Source: JADJPO01 sp046330955 (lineage in GTDB: Bacteria > Actinomycetota > Actinomycetes > Actinomycetales > Kineosporiaceae). From it: a DNA stretch of 64,000 nucleotides. Numbering within the stretch: position 1 is the stretch's first letter; every line of letters starts with the position of its first letter. Shown here piece after piece: positions 51,323 through 59,356 of this stretch. Under the pieces are notes generated by a model. It made no database searches. It worked only from the letters and a program-made list of their open reading frames with translations, and was not told the origin of the DNA. The translations under genes and the position numbers were made by a program. The DNA is taken from NCBI GenBank assembly GCA_046330955.1, contig JAXLRT010000002.1, positions 248,001 through 312,000 on the forward strand, read 5' to 3'.

Positions 51323-51910
51323 TCAAGCAGAGTCATCGGGCTCTCCGCTGATACCGCGTCTTTCGACAGCGAGACGTAGATCACTCAGGCAGCGCATCCG
51401 GGTGGGTCCCAGACTGCCCATCGGGATGCCCAGGGCCACGGCCGCGTCCTTGTACGACAGCGCCTCGGTGGCCCCGAATCCGGTGATCAACATGCGCAGC
51501 AGTCGCTGGCACCGGTCGGTGAGTTCGGCGAAGGCCTCCCACAACAGCCGATCACGCTCGCCGCGGACCACGGCGGCGTCCGGGCCGGAGGACGGCCCCA
51601 CGGCGGCGTCCAGCACGGCGTCGTCGTCGGTGGACACGGTCCGCCGGGAGCGCCGGTAGAGCCGATGGATCTCGTGGCGCACGACCGTGGCCAGCCAGGC
51701 ACCGACCCGTTCCGGGTCCTCGATCCGGTCCAGATGCTCGAGCAGCCGCATCCAGGCGGTCTGCAGCACGTCCGAGGCGTCGGCGTCCCGCAGCCGGTAG
51801 GACCGGGCGATGGACCAGAGCAGGCCGCTGTAGCGATCCACCAGGCCGTCCCAGGCGGCCTGGTCGCCCTGGCCCGCGCGGGACACCAGCGAGGCGGCGT
51901 CGTCGTCCAT
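51323..51910 (-). CDS. ECF-type RNA polymerase sigma factor
   Basis: A 195-residue sigma-70-family protein of group 4. Region 2 is WDGLVDRYSGLLWSIARSYRLRDADASDVLQTAWMRLLEHLDRIEDPERVGAWLATVVRHEIHRLYRR (the -10 recognition helix) and region 4 is LTDRCQRLLRMLITGFGATEALSYKDAAVALGIPMGSLGPTRMRCLSDLR (-35 helix-turn-helix). ATG 51910 has GGAGG upstream. No anti-sigma factor gene adjoins it; the partner is the unknown protein downstream. Confidence 0.92.
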   Translation of the reverse strand: MDDDAASLVSRAGQGDQAAWDGLVDRYSGLLWSIARSYRLRDADASDVLQTAWMRLLEHLDRIEDPERVGAWLATVVRHEIHRLYRRSRRTVSTDDDAVLDAAVGPSSGPDAAVVRGERDRLLWEAFAELTDRCQRLLRMLITGFGATEALSYKDAAVALGIPMGSLGPTRMRCLSDLRLAVERRGISGEPDDSA

Positions 51911-51989
51911 CACGCCTCCGTGCTGAGTCGGCTCCGCAGTCTGCCCCGAGTGGGGCAACGTATCAGGACAAACCCGTGATCGACGCGAT

Positions 51990-52021
51990 GACGGGCGTCC
52001 ACCGCGTGGTGGACGCCCGTC
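51990..52021 (-). terminator. 14-bp hairpin terminator after pit
   Basis: GACGGGCGTCCACC (51990-52003) pairs perfectly with 52008-52021 around a GCGT loop. It lies 26 bases beyond the pit stop codon on the minus strand and before the sigma-factor promoter region, where a terminator is expected. There is no T-tract. Confidence 0.75.
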
Positions 52022-52046
52022 TCGGGTTGGGGGCACTGGCGCCGGC

Positions 52047-53201
52047 TCAGCCGACGGTGGCCTCCTTGCCGGCCGGCAGCACGACCGCGTCGTCCGACGG
52101 CAGCTCGGCCTCGAGCTCCTTGTGGCCGATCGAGTGGCGCATCGCCCAGGCGATGGCGACGGCGATCACCGCGACCACCACGCTGGTCACGACCACATCC
52201 AGGACGCCCGGCAGCCGGGTCATCTTGAAGAACACGAACGACAGGGCGATGGTCGCCGGGATCGTCACGACCCAGGCCATCACCATCTCGCCGACGACCT
52301 TCCAGTTGGCGCCCCGCCCGCTGGCGGTGCCGGCGCCGACCACCGAGGACGCCGCAGCGTGCGTGGTCGAGATCGGGATCCCGAAGTGGGTGGCACCGAA
52401 GATCGCGGTGGTGGCACCGATGTTCGCGGCCACGCCGACCCGGGCGTTCAGGTTGGTCAGCTTCAGACCCATGGTCTCGATGATCCGCCAGCCGCCCCAG
52501 ACCGTACCGATGGCGATCGCGGCGTAGGCACTCAGGGCGACCCACTCGGGCACCAGGAACTTGTCCTTGCCGTTGAGGTAGCCGGCGCCGGCGAGCACGG
52601 CGGCGATGACACCCATGGTCTTCTGCGCGTCGTTGGCGCCGTGACCGTAGGAGACGGCAGCGGCCGAGACGATCTGCAGACCCTTGAACGGCTTGGCGTC
52701 ATCGCCCCAGCCGGTGACCTTCTGCAGCGCCCAGACCAGACCGGCACCGATGGCGGCGACGCTGAAGGCGACCAGGGGGGACAGAACGATCGCGTACAGC
52801 ACCTTGGTGACGCTCTTCCAGCTGACGGCAGCGGTGCCACCGACGGCCAGACCGGCACCGACCAGGCCACCGATGATGGCGTGGCTGGACGAGGACGGCA
52901 TCCCGACGAACCAGGTGAGGTAGTTCCACACGATCGCGGCCAGCAGCGCGGCGAAGATCACCGGCACGCTGACGAAGCCACTCTTCACCGTCTTGGCCAC
53001 GGTGTTGGCCACCGCGGTGCCGACGAAGAAGTAGGCGAGGAAGTTGCAGACGGCCGAGAAGAGGACCGCCTGCATGGGCGAGAGAGCTTTGGTCGCGACG
53101 ACGGTCGCGATCGAGTTGGCGGCGTCGTGGAACCCGTTCGAGAAATCGAACAACAAGGCCAGCGCGACAACCGCAATGACGGTGAGCAACAACGTATCCA
53201 C
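52047..53201 (-). CDS. pit: Inorganic phosphate transporter, PiT family
   Basis: A 384-residue permease with about ten helices importing metal-phosphate by proton or sodium symport. The duplicated family signatures are FDFSNGFHDAANSIATVVAT and AAVSYGHGANDAQKTMGVIAAVL; MPSSSSHAIIGGLVGAGL and PISTTHAAASSVVGAG are the matching halves. GTG 53201 has AGGAGGA upstream. The usual companion PhoU-like (DUF47) gene is absent. A PHO-box-like 11-mer lies 41 bases upstream. Confidence 0.95.
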   Translation of the reverse strand: MDTLLLTVIAVVALALLFDFSNGFHDAANSIATVVATKALSPMQAVLFSAVCNFLAYFFVGTAVANTVAKTVKSGFVSVPVIFAALLAAIVWNYLTWFVGMPSSSSHAIIGGLVGAGLAVGGTAAVSWKSVTKVLYAIVLSPLVAFSVAAIGAGLVWALQKVTGWGDDAKPFKGLQIVSAAAVSYGHGANDAQKTMGVIAAVLAGAGYLNGKDKFLVPEWVALSAYAAIAIGTVWGGWRIIETMGLKLTNLNARVGVAANIGATTAIFGATHFGIPISTTHAAASSVVGAGTASGRGANWKVVGEMVMAWVVTIPATIALSFVFFKMTRLPGVLDVVVTSVVVAVIAVAIAWAMRHSIGHKELEAELPSDDAVVLPAGKEATVG

Positions 53202-53506
53202 GGCATCCTCCTGTGGTGGGCGACGTCAGGATGACAGAGCCGTTCACCTGCGAAAACAGGACCAAGAACCCACCGCCAAGGCGCCGTGAACCGTGGCGGG
53301 TCCGTTGGGGCTCGGCGACCTGCGGATGTGGCCTGGGGCACATGTGGCGCTCGATATCGGTTGGACAAGAGTTCATTTCGCGTTTGCGCGCCGCGGTTGG
53401 TCCGAGCGGGTGATCGGGAGAGCTCAGGCACGCTTCGACACACCATGTACAACCGTTCGCCGAGAACCGCTTCCGCGGCGTTCATCGACACGCCAGACTC
53501 TGGGCC
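53202..53506. promoter_or_regulatory. Divergent pit / sulP intergenic region with PHO-box-like 11-mers
   Basis: There is no gene in this 305-base gap. GTTCACCTGCG (53242-53252) fits the Streptomyces PhoP direct-repeat unit G[GT]TCAYYYR[CG]G at every position. GTTCATTTCGC (53371-53381) followed by GTTTGCGCGCC is a weaker pair. Functional PHO boxes need at least two adjacent units, which the better match lacks. CAGACT before GTG 53507 may be the -10 of the sulP gene. Confidence 0.3.
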
Positions 53507-55303
53507 GTGTCCGATCACGCAACCGCCTCCCGGCCGATCGCCCCGCGGGCCGGGATCACCCGATGGTTCCCGATCCTGGGGTGGCTACCGACCTACCGAC
53601 GCAGCTGGCTGCGCGAGGACGTCACCGCCGGGCTGGCGTTGACGGCACTGCTCGTGCCGCAGGGTATGGCCTACGCCCAGTTGGCGGGCCTACCCCCGAT
53701 CACGGGTCTGTACACGAGTGTGATGTGCCTGGTGGCCTACGCCGTCGCCGGGCCGTCGCGGGTGCTCGTGCTCGGCCCCGACTCCTCCCTCGGCCCGATG
53801 ATCGCCGCCACCCTGCTGCCGCTGCTGGCGGCCGGGGGCGATCCGGGGCGCGCCGTCGTCCTGGCCTCGGTGCTGTCGATCCTGGTGGGGATCTTCATGA
53901 TCGGTGCCGGCGTCGCCCGCCTCGGGTTCGTCGCCGACCTGCTGTCCAAACCCACCCAGATCGGCTACATGAACGGCCTGGCCCTCACCATCCTGATCGG
54001 TCAGGTGCGCAAGCTGCTGGGCTTCTCGATCGAGGGTGACGGCCTGATCGGCGAGATCACCGGAACCATCCGGCGGATCACCGAGGGAGCCACCAACACC
54101 TCGGCCCTGGTGGTCGGGGCCGCCTCACTCGTCGTCCTGCTGGTGCTGCAGCGCCTCCTGCCGCGGATCCCGGCGGTGCTGGTGGCCGTGGTGCTGGCCA
54201 CGGCGGCCTCGACGATGCTGGACCTGCCCGGACGCGGCGTGCGCGTGGTGGGCGAGCTGCCGCAGGGCTTCCCGCCGTTCACCCTGCCGCTGGTCTCGAT
54301 CGGCGACATCGGACTGCTGATCGCGGGGGCGCTGGGGATCACCCTGGTCGCCCTCGCGGACACCATCTCGACGGCCTCGGCCTACGCCCGGCGGGCCGGA
54401 ACCCCGGTCGACGGCAACCAGGAGATGGTCGGCATCGGGTTCGCGAACGTGCTGTCCGGGCTGTTCCAGGGATTCGCCGTGAGCACCAGTGGCTCGCGCA
54501 CCGCCGTGGCCTTCAAGGCCGGCGCCCGCACCCAGGTCTCCGGGCTGGTCGGCGCCCTGGCCATCGTGGTGCTGCTGGTGGTGGCACCGAACCTGCTGGC
54601 CGATCTGCCCATCCCGACCCTGGCCGCGATCGTCGTGGTGGCCGCGATCTCGATGTCGGACCTGCCCGGGGTGCGCCAGCTGTACCGGCAGCGGCGGATG
54701 GAGTTCTGGCTGTCGATCGCGGCCACGGCCGGGGTGGCGGTCTTCGGGGTGCTGCCGGGCATCGGCCTGGCGGTCGGGCTGTCCATCCTCAACGTCTTCC
54801 GTCGCGCGTGGTGGCCCTACCAGGCGGTGCTCGGCCGGGCGCCGGGCGTGCCCGGGTATCACGACATCACGCGCTACCCGTCCGCCCGCCAGATGGACGG
54901 CCTGGTGGTGTTCCGCTTCGACGCGCCCCTGATCTTCGCCAACGCCCGCACCTTCGCCGAACAGGTGATGCAGCTGGACACCGAGGGCGCCCCACCGAAG
55001 TGGATCATCGTTGCGGCCGAGCCGATCACGGACATCGACACCACCGCGGCGGACATGCTCGCCGAGCTGGTCGACGACCTGGCCGAGCAGGGCACGCAGC
55101 TGGTGTTCGCCGAGCTGAAGGACCCGGTACGGGCCAAGTTGCAGGCCTACGAGCTGCCCGGCGTGCTGGATCGGATCGTGTTCTTCCCGACGCTGAACAA
55201 GGCGGGCAAGGGCTATCGCGAGGCCTTCGGGACCGACTGGGACGACGACCAGGTCGCCGATCCGGAGCCACCGCGGGAACCGGAGCCGGATCCACAGATC
55301 TGA
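53507..55303 (+). CDS. SulP-family anion transporter with STAS domain (second copy)
   Basis: A 598-residue SLC26/SulP protein distinct from the one at 25791. The signature is LREDVTAGLALTALLVPQGMAYAQLAGLPPITGLYTS, then VLGPDSSLGPMIAATLLPLLAAG, LLSKPTQIGYMNGLALTILIGQ, and FQGFAVSTSGSRTAVAFKAGARTQVSGLVGAL. The C-terminal STAS domain (about residues 455-570) contains GLVVFRFDAPLIFANARTF and AEPITDIDTTAADMLAELVDDL. GTG 53507 lies 7 bases after CAGACT and lacks a Shine-Dalgarno (leaderless candidate). It is divergent from pit. The substrate is undetermined. Confidence 0.92.
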   Translation: MSDHATASRPIAPRAGITRWFPILGWLPTYRRSWLREDVTAGLALTALLVPQGMAYAQLAGLPPITGLYTSVMCLVAYAVAGPSRVLVLGPDSSLGPMIAATLLPLLAAGGDPGRAVVLASVLSILVGIFMIGAGVARLGFVADLLSKPTQIGYMNGLALTILIGQVRKLLGFSIEGDGLIGEITGTIRRITEGATNTSALVVGAASLVVLLVLQRLLPRIPAVLVAVVLATAASTMLDLPGRGVRVVGELPQGFPPFTLPLVSIGDIGLLIAGALGITLVALADTISTASAYARRAGTPVDGNQEMVGIGFANVLSGLFQGFAVSTSGSRTAVAFKAGARTQVSGLVGALAIVVLLVVAPNLLADLPIPTLAAIVVVAAISMSDLPGVRQLYRQRRMEFWLSIAATAGVAVFGVLPGIGLAVGLSILNVFRRAWWPYQAVLGRAPGVPGYHDITRYPSARQMDGLVVFRFDAPLIFANARTFAEQVMQLDTEGAPPKWIIVAAEPITDIDTTAADMLAELVDDLAEQGTQLVFAELKDPVRAKLQAYELPGVLDRIVFFPTLNKAGKGYREAFGTDWDDDQVADPEPPREPEPDPQI

Positions 55304-55327
55304 CCGGCGCCCCCGCTCGGCCGGGGG

Positions 55328-56530
55328 TCAGCGCAGCCAGGCCGCCAACCGTTCCACCGCCTGCTCGATCTCGGCCGTCGAGCCGGCGAAACTCAACCGC
55401 ATGAACCGGTTTCCGGCCACCGGGTCGAAATCCACCCCCGGGGTGAGTGCCACGCCGGTGGCGGCCAGCACCCGGGCGCACCAGCTGGTCGCGTCGTCCG
55501 TCAGGTGGCCGATGTCGCAGTAGGCGTAGAACGCGCCGTCCGGCGGGGCCATGTGCCCGATCCCGATGCGGGGCAACGCCTCGAGCAACAGGTCGCGGTT
55601 GGCGGCATAGCGGGCGACATGGCCGTCGAGCTCGGCTCGCGAGGCCGGGTCGAAGGCCGCCACCGCGGCCACCTGGGCGATGGCCGGTGGGCAGATGTTC
55701 AGGTTGCCCACCAGCAACTCCACCGGACGCCGCAGCGCCTCGGGCAGCAGCAGCCAGCCGATGCGCCAGCCGGTCATCGAGAAGTACTTGCTGAACGAAC
55801 CGACCACCACCGAACTGCGACTGGTGTGCCAGGTGGTGGCGCAGGGTCGGCCATAGGCGATGCCGTGGTAGATCTCGTCACTGATCAGCAGGGTGCCGTG
55901 CGCCTCGCACCAGGCCGCGATGGCCGCCAGCTCGACCGGGTCGATGATGGTGCCGGTCGGGTTGGCCGGGCTGGCGATGATCAGGCCGGCCGGCGGTTCG
56001 TCGAGCGCCGCCAGCATGGCCACCGTGGGCTGGAACCGCGTCTCGTCACCGCAGTCGAGCTCCACCACCCGACATCCCAACGCCTGCAACGTGTTCCGGT
56101 AGGCGGGATACCCCGGCCGGGTCATCACCACGGTGTCCCCGGCGTCGAAGGCGGCCAGGAACACCGCCGTGAACCCACCGGACGATCCGGTGGTGACGAT
56201 GACGTCGTCCGGGCCGACCAGGACGCCGTAGCGGTCGCGGTGATGGGCGGCGATCGCCTCGCGCAGCGGTGCGATACCGACCGCCTCGGTGTAGCCGAGC
56301 ACCTCACCGGCCATGGCCCGCCGGGCCGCGGCCAGCACGGGTGCCGGTGCCGCCGTGGACGGCTGGCCGGCGCACAACGAGATCACGTCCCCACGGGCCG
56401 CCTGGCGCGCGGCGGCCGCCTTGAGCACCTCCATCACATGGAACGGCTCGACCCGGCCTCGACGGGAGAGCCTCACCCCACCGGCAGGGTCGGCGGGGTG
56501 GTGGGTAGCTGCATGGTGCCGTGCGGTCAT
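55328..56530 (-). CDS. PLP-dependent aminotransferase, class I/II
   Basis: A 400-residue fold-type I enzyme of the AspC/AspB-like class. VISLCAGQPSTAAP, LGYTEAVGIAPLREAIAAHH, VTTGSSGGFTAVFLAAFDAGD, IIASPANPTGTIID (Asn ligand), LLISDEIYHGIAY (Asp/Tyr), and Schiff-base Lys in VGSFSKYFSMTGWRIGWLL. The C-terminal Arg binding the substrate carboxylate is in NRFMRLSFAG. The amino donor is uncertain. ATG 56530 starts a 25-residue variable leader; a start nearer RVEPFHVMEVL is possible. Confidence 0.9.
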   Translation of the reverse strand: MTARHHAATHHPADPAGGVRLSRRGRVEPFHVMEVLKAAAARQAARGDVISLCAGQPSTAAPAPVLAAARRAMAGEVLGYTEAVGIAPLREAIAAHHRDRYGVLVGPDDVIVTTGSSGGFTAVFLAAFDAGDTVVMTRPGYPAYRNTLQALGCRVVELDCGDETRFQPTVAMLAALDEPPAGLIIASPANPTGTIIDPVELAAIAAWCEAHGTLLISDEIYHGIAYGRPCATTWHTSRSSVVVGSFSKYFSMTGWRIGWLLLPEALRRPVELLVGNLNICPPAIAQVAAVAAFDPASRAELDGHVARYAANRDLLLEALPRIGIGHMAPPDGAFYAYCDIGHLTDDATSWCARVLAATGVALTPGVDFDPVAGNRFMRLSFAGSTAEIEQAVERLAAWLR

Positions 56531-56662
56531 GCAGGTCAGCCTGCCAGGTGGGGCCGGGAATTCGGCCGTTCGGCCGACCCGCTCGCGCTTGGGTCGGCTG
56601 GTGCGGCGGGAGAGGATGGCGGTACTGCCTGCTGGCTTGCCGTCGTCGCACAGAGGAACTGG

Positions 56663-58168
56663 ATGGGCTCCCGATTCAATCCGCCGCCCGGCTGGCCCGC
56701 GCCGCCAGAGGGATGGCGGCCCACGCCCAACTGGATCCCGGACCCGAGCTGGCCCGCACCACCGGCGGACTGGGAGTTCTGGCTGATCGACGAGCCCGCC
56801 CCCGGGCCGGCGCCTGCCGCCACCCGAGGCGCGCCGGAGTCGCTCATCCCGCAGCAGGCCGGGCCCACGTCGACGACCACCGGGCCGATCCCGAGCGAGC
56901 CGGCGATGGCCGGGGCCGCATCCCCCAACGGTGTGGCCGGCCCGTCGTGGGCCATACCGTCGACCCCCGTCGCCCCCACGCCGGTGCAGCCACCCGCACC
57001 CCTCCCACCCACTGCGCCGGTCCCGTCGGCCTCGTCACCGGCGTCCCCCGCACCGTCGCTGCCCGCCACGCCGCTGCTGGCCTCCATTCCCCCGCAGGCC
57101 ACTCCCGGATCGCTGCTGCCCAGTGGTGACGACTGGCCCCTGAGCGAGGTCCCCGAGCCCCCGGACGGGGCCGACGACGCGTCACCCGACGGCAGGGCGC
57201 GCCGCACCGTGGTGGCCGCCGCGGCGGCGGCCGCGCTGCTGGGCACCAGCGGTGTGGCCCTGTGGATGAGCACCCGGCCCGAGGCGAGCACGCCCGTCGC
57301 CCGGCCCGCCGCGACCGCGGCGGTGCGTTCGGCGCCGACCCCGTCCGCCGCGGCGACACCGAGCGCCACGCCGTCGACCGGCGGGGCGACGTCCAGCCCC
57401 GCCGTGATCCCCCAGGACGCCGCCGCCGCGCTGAGCGCCTTGACCACCCGGACCGATCAGGCGAGCACCCCGTACCTGCGATCGGCCTTCGGTACCGGCT
57501 GGGGCGACCCCGACGGCAACGGCTGCGACACGGGCAACGACGTCCTGGCTCGTGACCTGACCGCCACCCACCGGGCCGGCGACCACTGTGTGGTCACCTC
57601 CGGCAAGCTGCTCGACCCCTACGTCGGGCGCAGCGTCACGGCCCGTTCGGTCAGCGGCACGATCGCCCTCGACTTCGTGGTGCCGCTCGCCGACGCCTGG
57701 GCCTCCGGCGCCCACGCCTGGACCGACCAGCAGCGTCGCGACTTCCTGGACGACGCCCGCAACCTGCAGGCCGTGCAGGCCGCCACCATCACCAAGAAGC
57801 GCAATCGGGACGCCTCGGGCTACATCCCCTCCTCGGTGCGCTACCGCTGCACCTACATCGCCCGCCAGATCGGGTTGAAATACCACTACCGGCTCAGCGT
57901 CACCGCGGCCGAGCGCGCGGTGATGACCGACGTGCTGGCGACCTGCCCGAGCCAGCCGTTGCCCACGGACCTGCGGCCGACCTCGGCGATCGACCAGGGC
58001 GGCACCGGGACCCCGACCGAGCCCGAGACCCTGACCCCGCAGATCGACCCCGATCCCGACGCGAGCCTGGACGGCGACCCGGCCGCGCCCGGGGTCACGC
58101 TCACCCCGACGAGCCCGGCACGCGCCCCGATCGGCCGGCCGGTCGAGACGAGCGGCGCGGCGCGCTGA
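56663..58168 (+). CDS. Membrane-anchored HNH-like (DUF1524-type) domain protein lacking the catalytic His
   Basis: A 501-residue protein. The N-terminus has three W-rich Pro repeats (PPPGWPAPPEGWRP, NWIPDPSWPAPPADW) like DUF2510, a long Pro/Ala/Ser linker, one membrane helix (VVAAAAAAALLGTSGVALWM, about residues 175-195), then an exported domain. That domain follows the DUF1524/GmrSD-C HNH layout (GWGDPDGNGCDTGNDVLARDLT, LDFVVPLADAWASGAHAWTDQQRRDF, CTYIARQIGLKYHYRLSVTAAE). The usual DHxVPL is DFVVPL, and the NRxK element is altered (TITKKRNRDASGY). The general-base His is therefore replaced by Phe, so nuclease activity is doubtful. ATG 56663 has AGAGGAA upstream. Confidence 0.8.
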   Translation: MGSRFNPPPGWPAPPEGWRPTPNWIPDPSWPAPPADWEFWLIDEPAPGPAPAATRGAPESLIPQQAGPTSTTTGPIPSEPAMAGAASPNGVAGPSWAIPSTPVAPTPVQPPAPLPPTAPVPSASSPASPAPSLPATPLLASIPPQATPGSLLPSGDDWPLSEVPEPPDGADDASPDGRARRTVVAAAAAAALLGTSGVALWMSTRPEASTPVARPAATAAVRSAPTPSAAATPSATPSTGGATSSPAVIPQDAAAALSALTTRTDQASTPYLRSAFGTGWGDPDGNGCDTGNDVLARDLTATHRAGDHCVVTSGKLLDPYVGRSVTARSVSGTIALDFVVPLADAWASGAHAWTDQQRRDFLDDARNLQAVQAATITKKRNRDASGYIPSSVRYRCTYIARQIGLKYHYRLSVTAAERAVMTDVLATCPSQPLPTDLRPTSAIDQGGTGTPTEPETLTPQIDPDPDASLDGDPAAPGVTLTPTSPARAPIGRPVETSGAAR

Positions 58169-58281
58169 CCCCACCCGGCCAGCAGCCGCGGCGCGCACCG
58201 GTCACAATGGGGGTCCAGCCCTCGCGGAAGGCACCTGCCCGGCGAGGACCGCCCGCCAGGACGCTGCCAGGAGTCGCCCCG

Positions 58282-59223
58282 ATGCCCGTCACCATCCCTC
58301 GTGATCTGCCCGCGCGCCGCACGCTGGAGTCCGAGAACGTCTTCGTGATGACCGAGGGACGGGCCACCCACCAGGACATCCGGCCGCTGCGGATCGCCAT
58401 CGTCAACCTCATGCCGACGAAGATCGACACCGAGACCCAGTTGCTGCGGCTGCTCGGCAACACCCCGCTGCAGTTGCAGATCACCCTGCTGCACATGGAG
58501 TCGCACGACTCACGCAACACCGCCGGTGAGCACCTCGACGCCTTCTACGCCACCTTCGACCAGGTGCGCGACCGCAAGTTCGACGGCCTGGTGATCACGG
58601 GTGCACCGATCGAGCAGTTGCCCTTCGAAGAGGTCGACTACTGGCCCGAGCTGTGCGAGGTGATGGACTGGTCCGAGGAGAACGTGTTCTCGACCATGCA
58701 CGTCTGCTGGGGTGCCCAGGCCGGGTTGTACCGGCGCTACGGTATTCAGAAACATCCGTTGCAGGACAAGATGTTCGGTGTGTTCCAGCACGAGGTGCTC
58801 GACCCGCGCTCGCGCATCCTGAGCGGCTTCGACCAGGTCTTCCCGGCGCCGCACTCGCGGCACACCGAGACCCGTGCGGCCGACATCGAGGCCGCCGACG
58901 GGGTGGAGCTGCTGGCCACCTCACCCGAGGCCGGGGTCTACCTGGCGGCGAGCACGGACGGCCGCCGGCTCTACGTGACCGGGCATCCGGAGTACGAGCG
59001 CTACACCCTGGCCACCGAGTACGAGCGGGATCTCGCCAAGGGGATGCCGATCGAGGTGCCCCGCAACTACTACCCGGACGACGACCCCACCCGTCCGCCC
59101 AAGGTCACCTGGCGCTCGCACGCGTTCCTGCTCTACGCGAACTGGTTGAACTACTGCGTCTACCAGCGCACGCCGTTCGACCTGCAGGCGATCCCGGCAG
59201 AACCGGCCACCGACGAGGACTGA
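58282..59223 (+). CDS. metA: Homoserine O-acetyltransferase, MetA type
   Basis: A 313-residue MetA-family enzyme acylating homoserine for methionine synthesis. The nucleophile is in MHVCWGAQAGLYRRYGI, His in VTGHPEYERYTLA and Glu in the same helix; IRPLRIAIVNLMPTKIDTETQLLRLL is the N-terminal signature. The specificity position reads TGAPIEQLPFEEVDYW: Glu where E. coli has Gly, a change shown in Bacillus/Thermotoga-type enzymes to select acetyl-CoA over succinyl-CoA. CCAGGAG precedes ATG 58282. The 113-base upstream gap has CACAAT and a CCTCGC/GCGAGG hairpin but no recognisable SAM riboswitch core. Confidence 0.93.
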   Translation: MPVTIPRDLPARRTLESENVFVMTEGRATHQDIRPLRIAIVNLMPTKIDTETQLLRLLGNTPLQLQITLLHMESHDSRNTAGEHLDAFYATFDQVRDRKFDGLVITGAPIEQLPFEEVDYWPELCEVMDWSEENVFSTMHVCWGAQAGLYRRYGIQKHPLQDKMFGVFQHEVLDPRSRILSGFDQVFPAPHSRHTETRAADIEAADGVELLATSPEAGVYLAASTDGRRLYVTGHPEYERYTLATEYERDLAKGMPIEVPRNYYPDDDPTRPPKVTWRSHAFLLYANWLNYCVYQRTPFDLQAIPAEPATDED

Positions 59224-59356
59224 CCCGCGGCCGGACGAACCTGGCCGAGGTGCACCGCTCAGCGGAAGATTCTGGGCCGTCCGTCACCCGAAAAAGGTGG
59301 ATTCTCCTTAGGGTGGGCATCTGTCCCAGCGTGGTGACAGAGGTCGAGGAGGAGAC

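Noticed and set aside
58169..58281. SAM riboswitch upstream of metA
   Set aside because: A CCTCGC/GCGAGG hairpin is present but none of the conserved cores of SAM-I, SAM-II or SAM-IV could be found.
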